In this document: in pieces, positions 6,701 to 12,997 of the stretch
Position numbering within the stretch: the first letter of the stretch is position 1
Layout of the letters: each line of letters starts with the position of its first letter
Source of the DNA: CAYLSO01 sp964386525
GTDB lineage: Bacteria; Eisenbacteria; RBG-16-71-46; DASYSL01
Reading direction: 5' to 3'
DNA: 16,718 nt
NCBI GenBank assembly: GCA_964386525.1
Contig: CAYLSO010000241.1
Span: forward strand, 1-16,718
The notes under the pieces: model-generated
Told to the model about the DNA's origin: nothing
Databases searched by the model: none
The model's input: only the letters and a program-made list of their open reading frames with translations
Program-made: the position numbers and the translations under genes

Positions 6701-8034
6701 GCGTCGGTGTCCTCGTTGGTCCAATAGAACTGGTCAACGGTGGTGACGTCGGTCGGGTACAGGAAGTAGTAGAAGTTGCGCTCGTAGTGGCGGAACGACG
6801 GGAACGACACCGGGCGCGCCGGGGCGGGATCCCCGAGCCAGCCCGGCGTGCTGCGCACCCGTAGGCCGGTGCCGGAACTCTTGTACGACAGCCAGATCAC
6901 GTCGGCGTCGCCGTAGCGGCGCTCGTACCAGCCGGGGGAGACGCGCTCGGCCCAGTTCTGCACCGGCAGCGCCACGAAATCGCCGGCGTCGAACTTGGCG
7001 TTGCCGTTGACGTCCACGACGTCGATGGGAATCTCGACGTCGGTCCACGGCGTCGGCTCGAGGGCCACCGTGGTGTCGCGCCGGAAAGCGACGATGGCCT
7101 CGGGGGCGATGTCCGCCGGCCAGCTCTTGCGGGCCAGTTGGTCGAAGCCGATCCGCCACACGCCGGTGGTGTCCACCCGCACCTTCCACTCGGGATTGCC
7201 GGTGCCGAGGCCGAGCGACGGGCCGGCGGGCCGCACCGCGCCGGACTCTACCCCGCCCGGCAGAGCGCCGCCGAGACGCGTCACCGCGGAGCGCCGCAGG
7301 GGCCGCGCGCGCCAGGCGCGCCCCTGGTCGTAGTTGACGACCGCGCTGCGGTAGACCGACTCGTACTGGCGGTCGGCGGCCGGGCCCGCTTCGAGCGCGG
7401 AGCGCTCCAGGGCGGAGGGACTCAGCGCGGCCGGCGCCGAGAAGTCCACGCGCACCGTCATGCGGCGCGTCACCAGCAGCGTGCGGCTGGCGGCGCGGTA
7501 GCGCAGCGGGAAGAGGCGCAACGCCTGCACGCGCTGGAAGCGCAGCCAGCGGGCGCCGTCGAGGCCCACCGCCGCACCGGGGAACGCGGCGTCGCTGGCG
7601 TAGGCGGCGGCGTCGCGGAAGAACTCGCGCGCCGGCCGCTCGTCCACCGTGCCGTCGGGCACGGAGACCGGCCGCGAAACGGGGATCACGTCCACCCCGG
7701 CCACCACGTCGGTCTCCTCTTCGAGGATGCGGACCGTGGCCCCGCCCGTGGGCGGCACGGCGATCCAGGCGCCGCCGGCCGGCAGCTCCGGCCGGCCCGG
7801 CTCGGAGGTGGTCGCGAGCCCCGGGACGTAGATGCGCGTCAGCACCCCGGACGGTGTCTGAACGGACTCGAGGCGGTACTCGGGCAGCCGGTACTCGAGC
7901 GTGATCCCGGTGGCGTCGGCGGCCACCAGGCGCAGACCTTCCACGCCGACGTCCGCGGCGGCGGGAGTCCCGGCAAGAGCCAGGAAGACGAGGGGAAGGG
8001 CGATCAGGGCCAGGGCGGAGGACTGGGTTCGCAT
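3793..8034 (-). CDS. Gingipain-like C25 family cysteine peptidase with C-terminal FlgD/type IX sorting-like domain
   Basis: This 1413-residue exported protein starts with a Sec signal peptide (hydrophobic core LALIALPLVFLALAG, cleavage near AAA at 25-27). A region resembling the C25 propeptide follows (about 28-230), then a beta-rich middle. A peptidase C25 domain spans about 656-1100, opening with FILLVNDALATEW and including RFVLLVGDASEDG. The catalytic pair is visible as His947 in FQGHGN and Cys985 in FSGYACHLNNF. The end (about 1318-1413) has PNPF (1321-1324), VLLRVFTVTGQLV, WDGRDAAGQVVAFGTYLYRL and GKLV, the pattern of FlgD-Ig/T9SS type A C-terminal domains. It should therefore be a surface or secreted protease, or a surface-protein processing enzyme. 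The open frame continues upstream to 9744, but ATG 8034 is the start because the signal peptide follows it directly and upstream sequence overlaps the divergent gene. No clear Shine-Dalgarno precedes it. Arg/Lys cleavage preference cannot be assigned. Confidence 0.9.
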   Translation of the reverse strand: MRTQSSALALIALPLVFLALAGTPAAADVGVEGLRLVAADATGITLEYRLPEYRLESVQTPSGVLTRIYVPGLATTSEPGRPELPAGGAWIAVPPTGGATVRILEEETDVVAGVDVIPVSRPVSVPDGTVDERPAREFFRDAAAYASDAAFPGAAVGLDGARWLRFQRVQALRLFPLRYRAASRTLLVTRRMTVRVDFSAPAALSPSALERSALEAGPAADRQYESVYRSAVVNYDQGRAWRARPLRRSAVTRLGGALPGGVESGAVRPAGPSLGLGTGNPEWKVRVDTTGVWRIGFDQLARKSWPADIAPEAIVAFRRDTTVALEPTPWTDVEIPIDVVDVNGNAKFDAGDFVALPVQNWAERVSPGWYERRYGDADVIWLSYKSSGTGLRVRSTPGWLGDPAPARPVSFPSFRHYERNFYYFLYPTDVTTVDQFYWTNEDTDALPVDTLTADLLDLDSGGGGQIALRAQWIGRTGDRHYLSADWVNGLGDSLDLWTDTTTAGRQIVDGRKYLPAAAATEGVNRFRIRGRRDSSTPGSGASFNFLEVTYPCLFRARNDRLEFNSAGASGTVEFAVEGFGGAIAPPIYAYDVTDWGDPVRLTVDPAQVEPSGGGWRARLQAAVAPGETRRYAAAAALSPLPDAAVTAETPSSLYLTPNGGADFILLVNDALATEWVDSLAAFRRAQGISTLVAKAQDVYDEFNGGRESHFAVRRFLSYALAHWDTRFVLLVGDASEDGQGWLGTSNADYLPVPVIQGPVPVSRGNEVVPSDNWYAFGLTGNEGPGGDLLADLVIARWTAGDNPDGTRGVDQVRALVQKSLAYERTGLGAPWRNRAVLSADDDYSGATLFGGGGTAEFCYCLRTSEQIFQQINEVCKRVVHQDSGYRDFEIVPYYMSDLLPAFSEFPCATCSVARDLYTVQTYVDRNTSPALLVQLSQGAAFWNFQGHGNATVMAHEELYVAQGTLQDVDLVFNDGMPWVFSGYACHLNNFAGVNERGYSGDGIGERMVNVPGKGAIASFASVGYELLPYNANNHLNVKVFEAFFKNPPYELLAGQSGARVRIGEATLTGVYRMVASTFGLEAEAAQTYVFLGDPLANMNFGPPRLTARASDRDPLTSGQVYYPTLDQDTVQVEVKALDESALTLSVSEQGEGALGAVPDTELVFTPSYPDSVGNRYTVTRRLAPRPASYDVVYAATDRSGLAAQFVLRLVLEAALTQSGRVIRDGDAAVPAVPFVWKVRSPARLAEMDFVVNLGGQPVGFTAIRDAADTTGRTWSVQFAGGAGEGQHVASLEVAPARGGATRSVQFSYAGQTELRDLYAFPNPFREFTTFNFDIVSSSSSDVLLRVFTVTGQLVYERAERGLAPGYHQWQWDGRDAAGQVVAFGTYLYRLDFQQDAGFHQQTEGKLVRAPIKQ

Positions 8035-8040
8035 GCGCAG

Positions 8041-8069
8041 AGAGTAGCCTGCCTCTCGGGGATGAGCCA
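8041..8069 (-). promoter_or_regulatory. Possible promoter for the C25 peptidase gene
   Basis: On the minus strand TACTCT (8046-8041) lies 17 nt downstream of TGGCTC (8069-8064). The -10-like hexamer ends only 6 nt before the ATG at 8034, and no Shine-Dalgarno is visible there, so a transcript from it would be leaderless or nearly so. The -35 match is poor, so this is a weak call. Confidence 0.22.
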
Positions 8070-8197
8070 GCGGCCTGGCAGGTGTCGGCCCGGGGAGCCT
8101 CGGGGTGTCGATATCTGGTACCTCCCGGCCTCGAGCGGGTTCCCCGGCGGGCTCCCGGGACCGCCGCCCCCCCGCGAAGCCTACGGCACCGCTTCGG

Positions 8198-8226
8198 TTG
8201 AGGCCCCGGGAGGCACGGGATATACT
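8198..8226 (+). promoter_or_regulatory. Sigma70-like promoter for the three-gene plus-strand unit
   Basis: TTGAGG (8198-8203) and TATACT (8221-8226) are separated by exactly 17 nt, a near-consensus housekeeping promoter that stands out in this GC-rich DNA. Transcription would start near 8233, giving about a 40-nt leader before the TTG start at 8275. It lies in the 240-bp divergent space between the C25 protease and the first parvulin-like gene. Confidence 0.6.
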
Positions 8227-8264
8227 GCCGGGGCCGGTCATTCCCGCCATCTTGCAGCTCCCTT

Positions 8265-8277
8265 GGAGGCATTCTTG
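8265..8277 (+). promoter_or_regulatory. Ribosome binding site that fixes a TTG start
   Basis: GGAGG at 8265-8269 lies 5 nt before TTG 8275-8277, and a hydrophobic signal peptide begins immediately afterwards. The reading frame is open for more than 1 kb upstream with other start codons, so this site and the promoter at 8198-8226 decide the start. Confidence 0.6.
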
Positions 8278-9756
8278 CGGTCGCTCGCCACCACCCTGGT
8301 CACCCTCCTCGTGCCCGCCCTGCTGCTGGCCGGTCCCGGCCGGTCCGCGGCCGCTCCGGCCGCCGCCGTCGCGCCGCCGTCGGCTCCCCTGCCCGACTCC
8401 GTCCTGGCCGCAGTCGGGACGCGCCTGATCACCGGCAACGAGTTCCTCCGCCAGTGGCGGGGCCTGGCCCCCGGAATGCGCCCGCCGGGCCCCATCACCG
8501 AACAGACCAAGAGCGCCTTCCTCGATGAGCTGGTCAACAAGGAGGTCCTCACGCTCGCTGCCGAGGGCGCCGGCTACGTGCCGAGCGCCGAGGAGTCGGC
8601 GCAGCTCGCCAACCTCCGTGCCTCGCTGATGCGCCAGGAGTACTACCGCCGCGAGGTGATGGACGGGCCGGCGCCGGCCGCCGGGGCAAACCGCCCCGCC
8701 GACACGCCGGCGCAGATGGCCGAGCGCGAGAGCCGGCTCATCGAGCGGCTGGTCGCGCCGCTGCGGCCGCGATTCGACGATGGCGCGGCCGCGCTGCTCG
8801 CCGGCGCTTTCGCCAAGCTGCCGCAGCCGCGCGAGCAGGGCCCGGGCTGGATGCGCATGCAGCTCACCACCTGGTCGCCTCCCGTGCTGCCGGCCGACAC
8901 GGCGCGCGTGCTGGCGACCACCACGCTCGGGCCGTTCACCATCGGGCGCTTCCTCTGGTTCTGGGAGCGGGTGCCGCCCGCCCAGCGCGACCGTCCCGAT
9001 TCGGCCCAGGCCGTCGTCGAGTGGACGAAGAGCTTCTTCGCCCAGGGCCGCATCGACGCCGAGGCCGAGCGCCTCGGCTTCGGCCGCCTGCCTCAGGTGG
9101 AAGCGCAACTCACCGCCCGCCGCCGGATCCTGGCGGTGGAGAGCTACTACCGCACCGCCGTGCTGGCCCGCGTGGACACCAGCGACGCGGTGCTCGAAGC
9201 AGCGTGGAAGCAGGACCCGGAGCGGTTCCACGGCCCCCCCTACGACCGCTACCACGGCCTCTGGTACCCGGCGGAGACGGAAGCCGCGGCCGCGGTCCAA
9301 GCGCTGGAGCGCGGCGGCGCCTGGGACTCGCTGCTGGCGGCCCGCTACGCCGCGCCGGACGACGCCCAGCTGGCACTGCTGCGCCGGCGCGAGGCCGACC
9401 TCTACCGTGAGCCGCTGGTGCTGGGCGCCGGGCACTCCGACAGCACGCTGCACGCCTGGTTCTCCCAGGCCCGGCCGGAGCAAGTGTTCGGGCCGCGGGA
9501 GCGCGCCGGGCAGTGGTGGGTCTACCGCTATCTCGAACACCAGGACGGCAAGCGCGCCACCTTCGCCGAGGCCCGCCCGTACGTCGTCCAGCGGGTCCTC
9601 GCCGAGGGCGGCGAGGCACAGCTGACCGCGCATCTGGCAGAGCTGCGCCGCGGCTATGACGTGCGGATCAACGCGGCCGCACTGGCGGCGCTCGAATTGC
9701 CTGCCGACCCCGCGCGGCCCTCGCCGCGCGGCGGAGGCGCACACCCCAAGGAGTGA
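8275..9756 (+). CDS. SurA/parvulin-like periplasmic protein with degenerate isomerase domain (paralogue 1)
   Basis: Start TTG 8275 gives 493 residues. LRSLATTLVTLLVPALLLAG is a signal peptide, followed by an Ala/Pro-rich stretch. Residues about 40-130 match the SurA N-terminal style (DSVLAAVGTRLITGNEFLRQW, then FLDELVNKEVLTLAAE). The closest relative in view is the gene at 12998-14800 (DSVLATIGDRVISMADLEREW, LLEDLVTRDLL). Residues about 323-450 look like a PpiC rotamase fold: YHGLWYPAETEAAAAV, then FGPRERAGQWWVYRYLEH and a helical FAEARPYVVQRVL tail. The usual HIL, GGdLG and GYHii hallmarks are absent, so catalysis is doubtful and a chaperone role is more likely. It is the first gene of a unit with the membrane/spermidine-synthase-like gene, whose possible GTG start overlaps its stop. 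Alternative name: peptidylprolyl isomerase family protein of unknown client. Confidence 0.72.
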   Translation: MRSLATTLVTLLVPALLLAGPGRSAAAPAAAVAPPSAPLPDSVLAAVGTRLITGNEFLRQWRGLAPGMRPPGPITEQTKSAFLDELVNKEVLTLAAEGAGYVPSAEESAQLANLRASLMRQEYYRREVMDGPAPAAGANRPADTPAQMAERESRLIERLVAPLRPRFDDGAAALLAGAFAKLPQPREQGPGWMRMQLTTWSPPVLPADTARVLATTTLGPFTIGRFLWFWERVPPAQRDRPDSAQAVVEWTKSFFAQGRIDAEAERLGFGRLPQVEAQLTARRRILAVESYYRTAVLARVDTSDAVLEAAWKQDPERFHGPPYDRYHGLWYPAETEAAAAVQALERGGAWDSLLAARYAAPDDAQLALLRRREADLYREPLVLGAGHSDSTLHAWFSQARPEQVFGPRERAGQWWVYRYLEHQDGKRATFAEARPYVVQRVLAEGGEAQLTAHLAELRRGYDVRINAAALAALELPADPARPSPRGGGAHPKE

Positions 9757-9767
9757 ATCCCGGACCC

Positions 9768-12700
9768 ATGCGACGACATCCGCCGGCGATCCTGGTTGGC
9801 CTCGCCTTCACGATCTCGGGCTTCACCAGCCTGATGCTCGAGGTCGTCTGGTCCAAAGCGCTCTCCCGCATGCTCGGGAGCACGCTGCACTCGGTGAGCA
9901 CGGTCGTGGCCGCCTACCTGGCCGGCCTGGCGCTGGGCGCCTACCTGGCCGGCCGCTGGTCGCACCGCGTGGGGCGGCCGCTCGCCGCCTACGGGCTCCT
10001 CGAGATGGGCATCGGGCTCTTCGCGCTGGGCTCGCTGTGGCTCTTCGCGGCGCTGGACCCCGTGCTCGGCGGCGCCTACGCGAGCCTGGGCGCCCAGTCC
10101 CCGCTCTACCTGCTGACTCGCGTCGCACTCGCCGTGCTCGCCCTGCTCGTGCCCACCACCTGCATGGGCGCCACGCTGCCGTACCTGGTGGCGTGGGCGA
10201 CCCGCGCGGGCACGTCCTTCGGGCGCAGCCTGGGCCGCCTCTACGGGCTCAACACGCTGGGCGCGGTGGCCGGCTCGGCGGTGGCGGGCTTCGTGGTGAT
10301 CCCCGGCCTCGGCCTCCTGGGCACGACGCGCCTCGCCGGCGGCGTGGCCTTGCTCCTGGGCGCCGTGATGACCGTGCTCGGCGCCCGCGAGCCGCGCTCC
10401 GAGGCCGCGGAGGAGGCGGCCGGCGCCCCGAGCGCGGCCGCGGCCCGGGGTGCGCATCCGCTCGGGCGGCGGAGCCTGGCCATCGCGCTGTTCGGCCTCT
10501 CCGGAGCCGTCGCGCTGGCCCTCGAGATCACCTGGACGCGCGTCTTCAGTCTCACCTTCGGTTCGTCCGTCTACTCCTTCGCCTTGGTGCTTGCAAGCTA
10601 CTTGCTGGCGCTGGCGGTCGGCAGCCTCTTGTGGGGCGGACGACTCGCCGACGCGCGCAATCCCTGGCGTTCCTTCGCCATCCTGCAGGCCGCCGCCGCC
10701 GCCGGGGCGGGTCTCGGGCTCTGGCTGGTGCCCGAGCTGCCGGGCCGCTTCGTGGACCTGCTCTCCATGAACATGACCCGCCTGCCGGTCATCTACCTCG
10801 GCCAGATCGGCATCGCCTCGCTGGTCACCCTGCTGCCCTGCCTGGCCTTCGGGGCGCTCTTCCCGGTCGGCGCGCGGCTGCTCTCCGACGACCGTGTGAG
10901 CGGGGCGCGGGCCACCGGGCTGGCCTATGCCGTGAACACCGCGGGCACGCTCACCGGCACGTTGCTGGCGGGCTTCCTGCTGCTGCCCACCATCGGGATC
11001 CGCGCCACCTGGATGGGTTCGGCGCTCGTGGCGCTGGCGCTCGCCGTCGCGGCCTGGTGGGCGGCGGAGGCCGTGGAGCGCCGGCCCGCGGCGGCCGCTG
11101 CCGCACCCGGCCGCGCCTCCGGCTCCCGGGCTGCCGCCCGGCGCTCGGCGGGGAGATCCCCGACGCCCGCTCCGCCCGCGCGCGGCGGCGCACGCCCGGG
11201 CGGCCTGCTGCGGCCGGCGCTGGCGGCCGCCGCAGGCCTGGCGGTGGTGGCTGTCACCATCCTTTCCCCCCCCTGGAACAAGGCCCTCTTCACCCTCGGC
11301 GTCTACCGGTCGTCGATGCTCCTGGTCGAGGGCGCCCCGAGCCCGGCCAAGGCCCGCGCCGAGATGGCCCGCCGCTTGGCCAAGGAGAAGCTGATCTTCT
11401 ACCGCGAGGGGCTGCACGCGGTGATCTCCGTGCACGAGCTGGTGGCCAATCGCCGCTTCCTGAGCTTGCGGACCAACGGCAAGCCCGACGCCAGCGACGG
11501 CGAGGACATCGCCACGCAGATCATGATCGGCCACCTTCCGATGCTGTGGACCGACCCGGGCGCCAGCGTCTGCCTCATCGGCCAGGGCTCGGGCGTGACC
11601 ACCCGCACAGTGCTGGAGCACGACCCCAGCCGTCTCACGCTGGTGGAGATCGAGCCCGCGGTGATGGAGGCATCGCGCTACTTCGACGACGCCAATCAGG
11701 ACGTCCTCTCCGACCCGCGCATCGAGCTGATCCTCGAGGACGGGCGCCAGCACCTGCAGCACTCCGGCCGGCGTTACGACGTGATCATCTCCGAGCCGTC
11801 CAACCCGTGGATCGCGGGCATCAACAACCTGTTCACGACCGACTTCTACCGGCGGGTGCGCGCCGCCCTGAACCCCGGGGGCGTGTTCTGCCAGTGGGTC
11901 CAGACCTACGAGCTCTCCCCCGTGGCGCTGTCCTCGCTGCTGTCGTCGTTCGCCGAGATCTTCCCCAGGGCCGAGGTCTTCCTGTACGGCACCGACCTGT
12001 TGCTGGTGGTGCCGCCGGAGGACCGTCGCGTGCCGGCCGAGCGCCTGCTGCCCCGCGAAGACAGGAGCGCGGCCTCGGCCTATCTGTCGCGCTTCGGGCT
12101 GGGGGGCGAGGCCACGATCGCCTCGCACCACCTCGGCCGGGTCACGGACCTCGTGGCGCGGCTGCCCAGCGCTCCCCTCAACACCGACGATTTGCCGTTC
12201 GTCGAGTACCGCGCGCCGATCGACTTGTACAAGGTGCCGGACACTCCCTCGCCCGAAGAGATGGCGGAGAAGGACCCGCTGGCGGGACTGGCGCGCTGGG
12301 TGGCGGACAGCTCCCTGGTGCGCGTGGCCGTCGCCGCCGGCCTGGACCTGGCGTGGCGAGGCGAGACGGCCCGCGCCAAGGAGATGGCCTTCCAGCTCCG
12401 CAGGAGCCGCGAATCCGGGGTGACGGGCGCCTTCGCGGTCGCAGAACTGGCCGACCGCATGGCCGGCTTCCGCCGGGCCGAGCCCGCGGTAATGGCCGCG
12501 CTCAAGGCGCAGAATGCAAACGACCTGGCGGGCACCGAGAAGTCGGCGCGGGAAGCGTTGGCGATGCACGCCGACAACCCTCCCGCGCACCTGGCCCTGG
12601 CCCGTGTGGCGATGCGCCAAAACGACCTCGGAGCGGCCCAGACACACCTTGCCGAAGCCTTGCGCTGGGGGGGGAACCTTGACCGCTGCTCCGCATACAA

Positions 12701-12941
12701 CAACTTGGGTATCATCGCCATGCGGCAGAACCGCAAGCCCGACGGCCGTGCGGCCTTCGAGGCGGCCCGGCGGGAGAATCCCGGCGAGCCCAACACGTAC
12801 ATCTACCTGGCGCGCTGGCACGTCGCCTCGGGGCAGGCGGATTCGGCTCGCGTCGTGCTGGCCGACGGCGTGCAGCGGGCGTTCCCGACCGCGGAGCCAA
12901 AGAAGGCGATCGTCGCCCTCGCCGCCGGCCAGGCATTCTAG
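9768..12941 (+). CDS. Fused polytopic membrane protein / spermidine-synthase-like domain with C-terminal TPRs
   Basis: The 1057-residue protein starts with a polytopic membrane region (about 8-435) in two similar halves, each opening alike (GFTSLMLEVVWSKALSRMLG; SGAVALALEITWTRVFSL), as in fused MFS/spermidine synthases. An Ala/Arg/Pro/Gly-rich linker and one more hydrophobic segment (about 478-500) follow. The Rossmann methyltransferase-like aminopropyltransferase domain (about 540-750) has GQGSG (605-609) as SAM/dcSAM loop, EIE (627-629) for the ribose hydroxyls, and IISEPSNPW (673-681). True spermidine synthases have a catalytic Asp in DxxDP at that place, so Glu676 suggests a different reaction. 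C-terminal TPR-like helices span about 915-1057. Start: ATG 9768 (AAGGAG 14 nt upstream) versus GTG 9753, which overlaps the previous TGA but lacks ribosome binding site spacing. It lies between two parvulin-like paralogues. Substrate unknown. Confidence 0.83.
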   Translation: MRRHPPAILVGLAFTISGFTSLMLEVVWSKALSRMLGSTLHSVSTVVAAYLAGLALGAYLAGRWSHRVGRPLAAYGLLEMGIGLFALGSLWLFAALDPVLGGAYASLGAQSPLYLLTRVALAVLALLVPTTCMGATLPYLVAWATRAGTSFGRSLGRLYGLNTLGAVAGSAVAGFVVIPGLGLLGTTRLAGGVALLLGAVMTVLGAREPRSEAAEEAAGAPSAAAARGAHPLGRRSLAIALFGLSGAVALALEITWTRVFSLTFGSSVYSFALVLASYLLALAVGSLLWGGRLADARNPWRSFAILQAAAAAGAGLGLWLVPELPGRFVDLLSMNMTRLPVIYLGQIGIASLVTLLPCLAFGALFPVGARLLSDDRVSGARATGLAYAVNTAGTLTGTLLAGFLLLPTIGIRATWMGSALVALALAVAAWWAAEAVERRPAAAAAAPGRASGSRAAARRSAGRSPTPAPPARGGARPGGLLRPALAAAAGLAVVAVTILSPPWNKALFTLGVYRSSMLLVEGAPSPAKARAEMARRLAKEKLIFYREGLHAVISVHELVANRRFLSLRTNGKPDASDGEDIATQIMIGHLPMLWTDPGASVCLIGQGSGVTTRTVLEHDPSRLTLVEIEPAVMEASRYFDDANQDVLSDPRIELILEDGRQHLQHSGRRYDVIISEPSNPWIAGINNLFTTDFYRRVRAALNPGGVFCQWVQTYELSPVALSSLLSSFAEIFPRAEVFLYGTDLLLVVPPEDRRVPAERLLPREDRSAASAYLSRFGLGGEATIASHHLGRVTDLVARLPSAPLNTDDLPFVEYRAPIDLYKVPDTPSPEEMAEKDPLAGLARWVADSSLVRVAVAAGLDLAWRGETARAKEMAFQLRRSRESGVTGAFAVAELADRMAGFRRAEPAVMAALKAQNANDLAGTEKSAREALAMHADNPPAHLALARVAMRQNDLGAAQTHLAEALRWGGNLDRCSAYNNLGIIAMRQNRKPDGRAAFEAARRENPGEPNTYIYLARWHVASGQADSARVVLADGVQRAFPTAEPKKAIVALAAGQAF

Positions 12942-12997
12942 ATCGCGGCGCGCGAATCGCTGCCGCTTGCGTGGCACACCCCAACGAGGACGAACCG

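Noticed and set aside
8035..9744. Upstream extension of the C25 protease frame
   Set aside because: It overlaps the divergent parvulin-like gene and has low-complexity composition; the Sec signal peptide begins exactly at ATG 8034.
9654..12977. 1107-codon open frame on the minus strand
   Set aside because: It is a shadow of the membrane/spermidine-synthase-like gene, whose frame has clear membrane segments and SAM-loop motifs.
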